Origin: Isochrysis galbana
Lineage: Eukaryota > Haptophyta > Isochrysidales > Isochrysidaceae
Assembly (NCBI GenBank): GCA_018136815.1
Contig: CM030934.1
Coordinates: 621,479 to 685,478 of the forward strand
Direction: 5' to 3'
DNA length: 64,000 nucleotides
Part shown: in pieces, positions 40,714-49,683 of the stretch
How the letters are laid out: every line of letters starts with the position of its first letter
How positions within the stretch are numbered: the first letter of the stretch is position 1
Notes under the pieces: generated by a model
Told to the model about the DNA's origin: nothing
Databases searched by the model: none
What the model saw: the letters and a program-made list of their open reading frames with translations, nothing else
Made by a program: the position numbers and the translations under genes

Positions 40714-41288
40714 AAATTGGCCGCCGCGAGCAAGGAGGTGAAGATCTCGCGGTGGTCGCAGCCGAGAGAGAGCGCGCGCTCGAGGGGCTTGATGAAGGAT
40801 AGGCGAAAATCATTCCAGGTGATGGCGGCCGTCTGTACGTTGTCAGATGCCAGCCCAGTAGGAAATTTGATTTCGGAGAGCTCTTTGCCCATGCGAACTT
40901 GGTGGTGAAGGGTGCGGTCGAGAAAGAACCGGCTGCGCGCCCACTTGGTGACGTGCTCCTTCTCGAAAAACACCCGGTAATGCCAAACATTGCCGGCTCG
41001 AGAAAGCCCGCCCTTGAGGATGGCGTGAATGAGCTCAAAGTCGTCGGAGCCCTTGTACAACGAGGCCACCTCGTACGGAGACATGGAAAAGAGGCGGTCC
41101 CATGCGGCTAGGATCGTCTCTCGCTCGGAAGCGTCGGCCGCGAGGCTGGGATCGATGGGATGGCGAGGGGTGATGGGGTTCGGAAGCGAGCGGAGGCCCG
41201 CGGCGGTGGGAGGCGGTCGGGGATCGGGAGCAGGCGGGACGGGGCCGAATCTGGCACTGTCAGAGAGAGGAGGGCCGCGAGGGCAGCC
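40714..41288 (-). pseudogene. gypsy element 2: gag-like N-terminal part
   Basis: The minus frame runs from a stop at 41289 down to the LINE insertion: ERETILAAWDRLFSMSPYEV, DDFELIHAILKGGLSRAGNV, WARSRFFLDRTLHHQV, LSLGCDHREIFTSLLAAAN. It would continue in frame into 37400 without the LINE and one target copy. The TSD at 40714-40728 is inside this frame. Confidence 0.6.
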
Positions 41289-41602
41289 TCAACGCGGAGG
41301 CTCGTCAGCCACGCGTGGACGGCCGCGTCGGTGAGCTGGTCCTGGTTCTCGATGCCGAGTTCGAGTGAGGGCAAATCCTGCGAGGGGCGGGTCGGGATGG
41401 TCGGGGCGGGGTCTGTGGCAGCCAGGGTAGCCGCGTGCGCGCGCTGTGAGGAGCTGGGTGGGCTGCGCGGGCCATGATGCCAGAGGGTCAGGGGGTGGTC
41501 GGACTGTCGGCAGCCCGACACGGCGCTGCATCGGGCGGGAATCAAATGCCGAATGTAGCTTAGATATAAAGGAACCGATCCCCCCGCGGGCGCGACCGCC
41601 AA
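41250..41602 (-). pseudogene. gag-like upstream frame (frameshifted)
   Basis: A second minus frame encodes LELGIENQDQLTDAAVHAWL and LRVEAALAALLSLTVPDSA, plausibly the gag N-terminus, shifted relative to the downstream frame near 41260. Upstream at about 41600 the minus strand reads agatttggcggtcgcgcc, which could be a primer-binding site; no 5' LTR follows, so the left end of the element is lost. Confidence 0.4.
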
Positions 41603-41946
41603 ATCTTTACGGGTAGAGCGTGAGCGCGCGTGACGGAGGGGGGGAGAGGGGGGGAGAATCGCACCATTTCCTGGCTAAGATTTTCGTGGCGGCAGGTGGC
41701 CCCCCCTGAAGGTTTTTTATTGGGCCTTGCGCCACGGTCAAAAAATACAGCCCAACCCTTACTAATAGTTAAAAAGCCCCTGTTTGACCGCCCTAAAAGC
41801 AGAGAAAAAAGTTGTCGTTATGCCCACGCACGGCTAGCGGCTAGTCTTCGTTTAATTTTAAAATACTACTGCATACATAACTATGGACATTTGATCGCTC
41901 AATTCGACGGATGCCCCACAATTGACGGAACGACACCTGACACCTA
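41603..41946. other. no gene recognised; TAGGGCGG repeat end
   Basis: G-rich near 41637-41655; on minus, tagggcggtcaaacag at 41780-41795 matches 14847-14862 and 46126-46140. Confidence 0.4.
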
Positions 41947-41952
41947 ATAGAC

Positions 41953-42205
41953 TTGCAAATCGCGGCGATCTTCGCTTCCTCGCCGCCGCCCCCATCGCCG
42001 CCGCCGCCCTCGCCGCCGCCGCCCTCGCCGCCGCCCCCATCGCCGCCGCCCCAATCGCCGCCGCCGGCCCATCGCCGCCGCCGCCGGCGACGACGATGGG
42101 GGCGGCGGGGAGGGCGGCGGCGGGGAGGGCCCTCCTCGCCGCCGAACGCCCCCGCCCTCTCCGCCCCCGCCCTCGCCGCCCCCCCTTCTCGCCGCCGCCG
42201 CCCGT
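41953..42205 (+). repeat. stray Ser-Pro4 repeat fragment with an inverted segment
   Basis: About 110 bp of SPPPP-type units, then a stretch in opposite orientation (gacgatgggggcggcgggga...), then again forward units, ending at the left edge of the right-hand duplication. Confidence 0.7.
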
Positions 42206-42454
42206 CGAAGAGTAATCTCACTTGGGTTCGTCCGCCCGCCGATATCACAGCTCTTGTCTCCTTACTGCTGGCCGACGTTCAATAGACGCCATTGCGTATG
42301 GAAGACCAGCTTCCTTGCCCTCGTCCGCCGCTTTCTTCCACTGGCTTTGGTGCCTCACATCTCACGATTGGCGAGCACCTCTCTCATGGGAGAGCATCGC
42401 TACCAACGCCACTCTCAGAACCACAAAGTCTCGCGCGGATGCTCTCGGCCATCC

Positions 42455-42470
42455 TGTATATAGATATATA
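42455..42470 (+). promoter_or_regulatory. TATA-like element of Ser-Pro4 gene 2
   Basis: tgtatatagatatata, same sequence and same distance (about 140 bp) to the ATG as in gene 1. Confidence 0.45.
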
Positions 42471-42608
42471 GCCTTGACTTTCCTCACACTCGTACTCCCC
42501 ACTCCTACCTCGGCCCTTCTCTCGCGGCCACTCCGCAGAGAGTGTGCACCCAGGTAGATTCGAGGGCCCGCCCACACCCCTCGCGTTGCGCTACTGCCTG
42601 GGGAGGCC

Positions 42609-45600
42609 ATGGCGGTCGACCTGCTCCTCCTCGCACTGATGGTCTCGGCGCAGGTTTCGCCCTCGCCGCCGCCGCCCTCGCCGCCGCCACCCTCTCCTCC
42701 ACCGCCATCACCCCCTCCACCCTCTCCGCCCCCGCCGTCACCGCCCCCGCCCTCTCCGCCACCGCCCTCGCCGCCCCCACCCTCTCCGCCGCCTCCCTCT
42801 CCACCACCGCCTTCTCCGCCGCCACCCTCTCCGCCGCCGCCCTCGCCGCCCCCGCCCTCGCCGCCGCCACCCTCTCCTCCACCGCCATCCCCCCCCCCAC
42901 CCTCTCCGCCACCGCCGTCGCCACCACCGCCCTCTCCGCCCCCGCCTTCTCCGCCGCCGCCCTCGCCGCCACCCTCTCCGCCGCCGCCCTCGCCGCCCCC
43001 GCCCTCGCCGCCGCCACCCTCTCCGCCACCCCCATCACCCCCCCCACCCTCTCCGCCACCGCCCTCGCCACCGCCCCCGTCACCGCCACCGCCCTCTCCG
43101 CCGCCGCCCTCTCCGCCGCCTCCCTCTCCACCGCCGCCTTCTCCGCCGCCGCCCTCGCCGCCACCGCCCTCGCCGCCGCCACCCTCTCCGCCACCCCCAT
43201 CACCCCCCCACCCTCTCCGCCACCGCCGTCACCGCCGCCCCCGTCACCGCCACCGCCCTCTCCGCCGCCGCCCTCTCCGCCGCCTCCCTCTCCACCGCCG
43301 CCTTCTCCGCCGCCGCCCTCGCCGCCACCGCCCTCGCCGCCGCCACCCTCTCCTCCCCCCCCATCACCCCCCCACCCTCTCCGCCACCGCCGTCACCGCC
43401 GCCCCCGTCACCGCCACCGCCCTCTCCGCCGCCGCCCTCTCCGCCGCCGCCCTCGCCGCCACCGCCCTCGCCGCCGCCACCCTCGCCGCCGCCCTCGCCG
43501 CCGCCGCCTTCCCCGCCGCCGCCATCGCCGCCCCCACCCTCGCCGCCACCGCCCTCGCCGCCACCGCCCTCTCCGCCGCCGCCTTCTCCGCCGCCGCCCT
43601 CGCCGCCGCCGCCCTCTCCGCCACCGCCATCACCACCACCGCCATCGCCACCACCGCCATCGCCACCCCCGCCATCGCCACCCCCACCATCTCCGCCGCC
43701 ACCCTCTCCTCCACCGCCATCACCCCCCCCACCCTCTCCGCCACCGCCGTCACCACCGCCGCCCTCTCCGCCGCCGCCCTCTCCGCCGCCGCCCTCTCCG
43801 CCGCCACCCTCTCCGCCGCCGCCATCGCCGCCACCGCCTTCCCCGCCGCCCCCATCGCCGCCGCCCCCGTCGCCGCCGCCCCCATCACCGCCGCCCCCGT
43901 CGCCGCCGCCCCCATCGCCGCCGCCGCCCTCCCCGCCGCCGCCTTCCCCGCCGCCGCCCTCCCCGCCGCCGCCTTCCCCGCCGCCGCCATCCCCGCCGCC
44001 GCCATCCCCGCCGCCGCCATCCCCGCCGCCACCATCCCCGCCGCCGCCATCTCCGCCGCCTTCCCCGCCGCCGCCTTCGCCGCCGCCCCCGTCGCCGCCG
44101 CCCCCGTCGCCGCCGCCTCCGTCGCCGCCGCCCCCGTCGCCGCCGCCCCCGTCGCCGCCGCCGCCCTCGCCGCCGCCGCCCTCGCCGCCGCCGCCCTCGC
44201 CACCGCCGCCCTCCCCGCCGCCGCCCTCCCCGCCGCCGCCATCGCCGCCGCCGCCATCGCCGCCGCCGCCATCGCCGCCGCCGCCATCGCCGCCGCCACC
44301 ATCGCCGCCGCCCCCTCGCCGCCGCCCCCCTCGCCGCCGCCGCCCTCGCCGCCGCCACCATCGCCGCCGCCACCATCGCCGCCGCCACCATCGCCGCCGC
44401 CACCATCGCCGCCGCCACCATCACCGCCTCCACCATCGCCGCCGCCGCCATCGCCGCCGCCGCCATCGCCGCCGCCACCATCGCCGCCGCCGCCTTCCCC
44501 GCCGCCGCCATCGCCGCCGCCGCCTTCCCCGCCGCCGCCATCGCCGCCGCCGCCATCGCCGCCGCCGCCATCGCCGCCGCCGCCATCGCCGCCGCCGCCA
44601 TCGCCGCCGCCGCCATCCCCGCCGCCGCCATCGCCGCCGCCGCCATCGCCGCCGCCATCCCCGCCGCCGCCTTCCCCGCCGCCCCCATCGCCGCCGCCCC
44701 CATCGCCGCCGCCCCCATCGCCGCCGCCCCCATCGCCGCCGCCCCCATCGCCGCCGCCCCCATCGCCGCCGCCCCCCTCGCCGCCGCCGCCTTCCCCGCC
44801 GCCGCCCTCCCCGCCGCCGCCCTCCCCGCCGCCGCCCTCCCCGCCGCCGCCCTCCCCGCCGCCGCCCTCGCCGCCGCCGCCATCGCCGCCGCCGCCATCG
44901 CCGCCGCCCCCATCGCCGCCGCCCCCATCGCCGCCGCCCCCATCGCCGCCGCCCCCATCGCCGCCGCCCCCATCGCCGCCGCCCCCATCGCCGCCGCCCC
45001 CATCGCCGCCGCCCCCATCGCCGCCGCCCCCATCGCCGCCGCCCCCATCGCCGCCGCCCCCATCGCCGCCGCCACCCTCGCCGCCGCCACCCTCGCCGCC
45101 GCCCCCGTCGCCGCCGCCGCCCTCCCCGCCGCCCCCATCGCCGCCGCCCCCATCGCCGCCGCCCCCATCGCCGCCGCCCCCATCGCCGCCGCCCCCATCG
45201 CCGCCGCCGCCTTCCCCGCCGCCGCCCTCCCCGCCGCCGCCCTCCCCGCCGCCGCCCTCCCCGCCGCCGCCATCGCCGCCTCCGCCATCGCCGCCGCCAC
45301 CATCGCCGCCGCCGCCATCGCCGCCGCCACCCTCGCCGCCGCCACCCTCGCCGCCGCCACCCTCGCCGCCGCCACCCTCGCCGCCGCCATCGCCGCCGCC
45401 ACCCTCGCCGCCGCCACCCTCGCCGCCGCCACCGTCCCCACCCCCCTCGCCACCGCCTTCCCCGCCGCCTTGGTACGTTCAAGCTGGGCAAGTAACTGTA
45501 ATCATCGCTGCCGTCTTGTACGCATTCCGGTCGCTTCTCGACTTCCTCTTCCCTTCGAGTCCGCCAAGTCCACCACCAGTCTCGCGGCCGCCACCGATCT

Positions 45601-45905
45601 CTCCACCACCGTCACCCCCCCAACCGCCATGTATCGGCAGCCTTGCTGCGGGCCGTACGATTCGCAATGGGCCAATTGGTAACCAGTGGTGCTATAACCA
45701 GGGGGTCTCGGCCTCAGCTGTCGAAAGCCAGGCCGATCGTGAGAAGTGCGAAGGTGCATACCTTGACCCAGCCTTTCCTTTGTCAACCTCCGCCAACGAC
45801 TACGCCTACGACTGCTCGGGCGGTTGCAAGCTTTGCCAGTACGTCAAACAGGGGCTCTTCTACAAGTGCACGGCGTCGGACACAATCTACTACAACTGCG
45901 ATTAA
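42609..45905 (+). CDS. Ser-Pro4 (extensin/pherophorin-like) membrane protein gene 2
   Basis: One frame of 1,098 codons. Signal peptide MAVDLLLLALMVSAQ; SPPPP repeats to about nt 43205; then Arg/His-rich and Ala-rich polymer encoded by the same DNA repeat in shifted frames; SPPPP again from about 44315 to 45465. A membrane helix follows (VTVIIAAVLYAFRSLLDFLF), then SPP, then a Cys-rich domain (WCYNQG, REKCEG, DCSGGCKLC, YKCTA) ending YYNCD. Three -1 slips in C-runs (near 43200, 43355 and 44312) sum to a codon, so the tail stays in frame. Likely cell-wall, scale or matrix glycoprotein; Hyp glycosylation of SPPPP is known in green-lineage relatives. The Cys-rich domain matches no family I recognise. 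Confidence 0.8.
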   Translation: MAVDLLLLALMVSAQVSPSPPPPSPPPPSPPPPSPPPPSPPPPSPPPPSPPPPSPPPPSPPPPSPPPPSPPPPSPPPPSPPPPSPPPPSPPPPSPPPPSPPPPSPPPPSPPPPSPPPPSPPPSPPPPSPPPPSPPPPSPPPPSPPPPSPPPPSPPPPSPPPPSPPPPSPPPPSPPPPSPPPPSPPPPSPPPPSPPPPSPPHPLRHRRHRRPRHRHRPLRRRPLRRLPLHRRLLRRRPRRHRPRRRHPLLPPHHPPTLSATAVTAAPVTATALSAAALSAAALAATALAAATLAAALAAAAFPAAAIAAPTLAATALAATALSAAAFSAAALAAAALSATAITTTAIATTAIATPAIATPTISAATLSSTAITPPTLSATAVTTAALSAAALSAAALSAATLSAAAIAATAFPAAPIAAAPVAAAPITAAPVAAAPIAAAALPAAAFPAAALPAAAFPAAAIPAAAIPAAAIPAATIPAAAISAAFPAAAFAAAPVAAAPVAAASVAAAPVAAAPVAAAALAAAALAAAALATAALPAAALPAAAIAAAAIAAAAIAAAAIAAATIAAAPSPPPPSPPPPSPPPPSPPPPSPPPPSPPPPSPPPPSPPPPSPPPPSPPPPSPPPPSPPPPSPPPPSPPPPSPPPPSPPPPSPPPPSPPPPSPPPPSPPPPSPPPPSPPPPSPPPSPPPPSPPPPSPPPPSPPPPSPPPPSPPPPSPPPPSPPPPSPPPPSPPPPSPPPPSPPPPSPPPPSPPPPSPPPPSPPPPSPPPPSPPPPSPPPPSPPPPSPPPPSPPPPSPPPPSPPPPSPPPPSPPPPSPPPPSPPPPSPPPPSPPPPSPPPPSPPPPSPPPPSPPPPSPPPPSPPPPSPPPPSPPPPSPPPPSPPPPSPPPPSPPPPSPPPPSPPPPSPPPPSPPPPSPPPPSPPPPSPPPSPPPPSPPPPSPPPPSPPPSPPPSPPPWYVQAGQVTVIIAAVLYAFRSLLDFLFPSSPPSPPPVSRPPPISPPPSPPQPPCIGSLAAGRTIRNGPIGNQWCYNQGVSASAVESQADREKCEGAYLDPAFPLSTSANDYAYDCSGGCKLCQYVKQGLFYKCTASDTIYYNCD

Positions 45906-46075
45906 GCTAATCCCTACACCTTCCTTTCATATGATCCTTCCCACTCTTTGACAATTGGAAGGGCCATTTTACTCGTGATGGGTCATGCCTCGAGCCGTAC
46001 GCCGTGCTTCTGGTTAACTCTTAGAATTGGTGGCTTCTGGTTATCTCTTTCTCGCGTCGATGCTCGGAGTCTATA

Positions 46076-46414
46076 AAGAGTAAGACTCTTGAGGATTCCA
46101 ACTAGATCTCAGTTCCAAATCATATTAGGGCGGCCAAACGGTTTATGGTTAAATTAAGGATAAGCGTTCGGGTGCATATTCCTACCGTGGCGCGATGGCC
46201 AACAAAATCAGGGGGCCATCATGATAATCTTCTCACCGAGAAATGGTGCGGTTCGACCGCGCTCTCTCCCTCTCCCCTTACATTGTCGCCACGGGCGGCC
46301 CCCCAACCCCTTTGGAGCCTGCCACGGCCCGTGGCCCCGGCCACACCACACAAGGCGGGGGGGGGGGGGACGGCGGAGGGGGGGGAGGAAAGCAGCTGCG
46401 GGAGGGGGGGGGAA
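46076..46414. other. no gene recognised; TAGGGCGG repeat end
   Basis: Includes tagggcggccaaacg at 46126-46140 and G-rich sequence from about 46350. Confidence 0.4.
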
Positions 46415-46760
46415 ACCACAACATTCACCCAACTCCCTCCCACATGCTCACGCATTTTTCCCGGCTTGGCCGGGGAAACACAGGAAACTGCGTAGGAGGG
46501 GGAAACTGCGGAGGGGGGGGGAACCACAACGTTCACCCAACTCCCTCCCTCCCACATTCACGTATTTTTCCCGGCTTGGCCGGGGAAACACAGGAAACTG
46601 CGTAGGAGGGGGCAACTGCGGAGGGCGGAGGGGGGGGGGGGGGGAGCCACAACATTCACCCAACTCCCTCCCACATTCACGTATTTTTCCCGGCTTGGCC
46701 GGGGAAACACAGGAGAAACTGCGGAGGAGGGGGGAGCTGCGGAGGCGGAGGGGGGGGCGA
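46415..46760 (+). repeat. tandem repeat, three units of 108-123 bp
   Basis: Units start at 46415, 46523 and 46646 with (a/g)ccacaac(a/g)ttcacccaac. Each contains tttttcccggcttggccggg and gaaacacagga. Separated by G-rich runs of variable length. Confidence 0.85.
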
Positions 46761-46916
46761 CGAGCTGCGGAGGGGGGGGAAACTGCAGGGGGGGGTGAAA
46801 TTATGCAGAATGGGGGGGGGGAAAGGGAATGCAGAGAGAGGGGGCCCGTTCTGTTACCTGCATTTCTTACCTTAGTTAGACGCGTGAACAATTACCGTAA
46901 CGGTAACTCGAACTCG

Positions 46917-46951
46917 AATTTCGAGACGAATATCGGCGAACCTGGACTTGA
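46917..46951 (+). repeat. 35-bp motif shared with the gypsy-2 LTR region
   Basis: atttcgagacgaatatcggc followed by gaacctggacttga; homologs at 34873-34908 and 35761-35796. The following aaaaaatttttccaactggg also recurs near 56505-56522. Confidence 0.6.
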
Positions 46952-47519
46952 AATAAAAAATTTTTCCAACTGGGAAGGTGCTGGTCCGAATTTTTTCTTC
47001 AGTGAAGGTGCAGGTGAAGGTGAGAGTGCAGGAACTGCAGGTGCAGGTGAAGACACGGTGAACGGGGCGCGCTGGGCGGCCAGTAGCCCGCCAAGGTGGC
47101 TGTTGATCGTGCTCGCGTGGGATTGCAAGTTGAGAGCCAAAATTGATCAAGTGGTGGGGCACACCACCCATGTTATCGGAAAAAATAAGCAGGCACCTGC
47201 ACTGCACGCACACTCCTTCACTCCAACTGCGGCATCGACGCCACATACAGCTGCGGAGCCCGCGCGCGCACATCAAATCCCGCGCGCACACACCCGTTCT
47301 ATTCAATACAAGATCCTCAAGCTGATTCATTCACTTATTTATGCGGACATGGGAAGCGCAGCAGCGGAAGTGCAGCCCTGCCTCAAGCACGCGGAAGACC
47401 ATGTCCAAGGCCTCGTCGTCGAGATCCGCATTGGACAGACGCACGGTGGAGTGGTTCGAGGATACACTGAAGGTACTCCACTCGATGCGCCCACGTCGAG
47501 TACAAGCTACATGAGGCGC

Positions 47520-48514
47520 GGTCGACGGTCGCCCTGGGAACACTTGGCCACACTCTACACCTCCCCGTTGATGACAGCGAGGGACACACACCTCCATTTC
47601 AAACACCTTACCCACAGACGGATAGGTACTTATAACCGCTTCGCAGATAGAGACAAAACGTGCCGCATGTGTAGGGCGGCATATGAGTCCTCCACTCACC
47701 TGGGCGAATGCCCGAGAATAGTCAAAATACTAGAGACGCTCGACAAACTCGCGCGATTTGTACCCAGGAATGATAGAAGCAGAGAGGAGGTCATCATCGA
47801 TAACCTTTTCATGCACCCCGGGGGCAAATCACCAAGATCACTTACCATACTATACACTCTAGCATGGAGATACATCATAACAGACTTCTACAGAATACAC
47901 TACGACGGTATCGAATTCTCAGAAGAATCGGTACTGATAAGAACATTGGACAGATACACAACACTAAGTAAGGCTCTACTATTTGCGAACACAACGGACT
48001 CGGCTAGGACCGCCCAAGCGGGCATGGGCAGACAGCCGAAAAAAAGGATCGACACGAACGATATACACCCGATATTCACCGTAGGAACAAGAGGCAACCT
48101 AGAACCTAGTCTAGAGATTCAAGCATTAACCAACTCGATGGGAGTGGCTTATATAATAGCCGGGGGACCCGAGACGGAACACTCCTAAGACGGACCCCAC
48201 CATGGCTAGGCGAACATGCACCACACACGGGGACGCACCAGCGATGGTCACGTGAGGAAAAGACGCAACAGCTCGGACTCCACCAGCCAAGGGACTACGC
48301 AAATACAAACAACAGGCCTGTCCGGAACCCGAACTCTGAACCAGGCCCAAGGTAGCGCACCTGGGCCGAACCCCGGATACCGACGACAAAGGAATGACGG
48401 GGGGAAGGGGAGGGGGTGGAGGAAAGGGAAAAGAAGGGCGATGTCAATAGAGATAGGTAGGGGAATGCCCTAGTTTAGTAGGTGTGTAGCCCAGAATCTT
48501 CAGATGTTTTTTTT
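47520..48514 (+). pseudogene. LINE-B 3' fragment (C-terminal protein part and 3'UTR)
   Basis: A second LINE family: PWEHLATLYTSPL, HFKHLTHRRIGTYNRFAD, zinc knuckle CRMCRAAYESSTHLGEC and LAWRYIITDFYRIHYDG align with the LINE-A C-terminus at moderate identity. Frame intact to the stop at 48186-48188. The 3'UTR has the stem-loop GGCCC-aAGGTagcgcACCT-GGGCC (48344-48367) and ends TTTAGTAGGTGTGTAGCC, CAGAATCTTCAGATG, T8 (48507-48514). RT and endonuclease are missing: 5' truncated. Confidence 0.85.
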
Positions 48515-48926
48515 CTAGATTCTAGTTTCACGAGTGCCCCCCCCCCTTCCCCCCAGCGTTGCTTTACGCTTTACCTTTACCTGAAAGGAAGGTTGCTTTT
48601 TTCAGCGTCGTGAAGCCTGCAAGGAGAGGGCGTGCTGTTGCTGGGGTGCGCAGGGTCCGTGCGTGCACTGGAGGGGGGATAAGCATCGAGGGGAGGGGCT
48701 GAAAGTTGTATCCGATTAGCTTTAGCTTGAGGGTTTGGCTAGGATATAACATTGGCTTATTAGTATGTGTAGCTTGGCTATTTGTCGTTTTCGTTGCTTA
48801 TTTTGCCGCCAGCGTGCAGCCCTTCCGTTTGGCTGAGTCTCCATTATTTCCTCCGGCGGAGCGGCGCACTAACACGACACGTGCATACACATGAATCGAT
48901 CGACACAAATTTAGCACAGGAAAGAC
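48515..48926. other. no gene recognised; C-run
   Basis: C run near 48538-48555, then AT-richer sequence; nothing supported. Confidence 0.35.
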
Positions 48927-49229
48927 ATGAAAACAAAGCTCTTATTGCCGTGGAGACCTATGATTGGATGCGCAAGAGAGCACATAGAGACCGAGCCGCT
49001 GCAACCGTGGAAAACTCAGCATGGACGTGCAAGAGGCTGCATAGCAAACACAAATTGCGCAAAGAGCACTGGTACTTGTTGCTGCACCTCGCTCGGACCA
49101 CACGAGGTCAACGTTGACTTCTACACCTCACTGAGTGGCGAGATCCTGAAAAGTCAGCGCGTCAGTTGCCAACCGAAAGCCAGCATTCCATACATTACAC
49201 CCTGGTGCACACGACTTGAGAAGGCGTAA
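48927..49229 (+). CDS. small Cys-rich ORF, unknown
   Basis: 100 codons from ATG 48927 to the stop at 49227. The second half contains CAKSTGTCCCTSLGP and VSCQPKASIPYITPWC, which look protein-like, but no family is recognised and no repeat or splice support is visible. It could equally be a terminal exon or a fragment. Confidence 0.2.
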   Translation: MKTKLLLPWRPMIGCAREHIETEPLQPWKTQHGRARGCIANTNCAKSTGTCCCTSLGPHEVNVDFYTSLSGEILKSQRVSCQPKASIPYITPWCTRLEKA

Positions 49230-49683
49230 AGCTAGGTCAGGACGTTCATCGGCAAGGGACCCCAGGAATCAACAGCTAGCACAGCGATTGCCAAGGGCCG
49301 TCGGCGCCGGACTGGGGATTGCTGCAAGAGGATCTTGCTTGCGGCGATGGAAGGCAACACCTGGCGAACGGCGTAGCACGCAGCCTCGACATGCGATACA
49401 TAGGCGAGGCCGGAGACGGAAATTCGTGAAATAGCAGCCGGCAAGGCTACTCACAAGACAGAGATTGGAGAGGGAAAACATGAACTGATATCGCAACCAA
49501 CGTGGTTGCAGGTCATCTTTTGCGACGGAGTAGCAATCCCCAAAGTGAAGAGCGTACGAAGTAGGTGAGTAGTGGTCGTAGCCAGTCGTGGGTTCCGGGC
49601 GCCATTTTTGTCTTGGCCTCAATCCCACGAACAACAGTTTCGATGTAATGGCTGCGCACGCGCCCTAGATGAGCGCACACACA
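49230..49683. other. no gene recognised
   Basis: 3' flank of the twin-LamG gene; no coding sequence supported. Confidence 0.35.

Larger units (their letters stand above)
42208..46075 (+). repeat. segmental duplication, right copy
   Basis: Counterpart of 31940-34375; longer because its Ser-Pro4 array is about twice as long (about 2.8 kb against 1.4 kb). Confidence 0.9.

Noticed and set aside
46221-47520. Upstream 430 codons joined to the LINE-B frame
   Set aside because: This part runs through tandem repeats and unrelated repeat debris and has no homology to LINE proteins; only the sequence from about 47520 matches.
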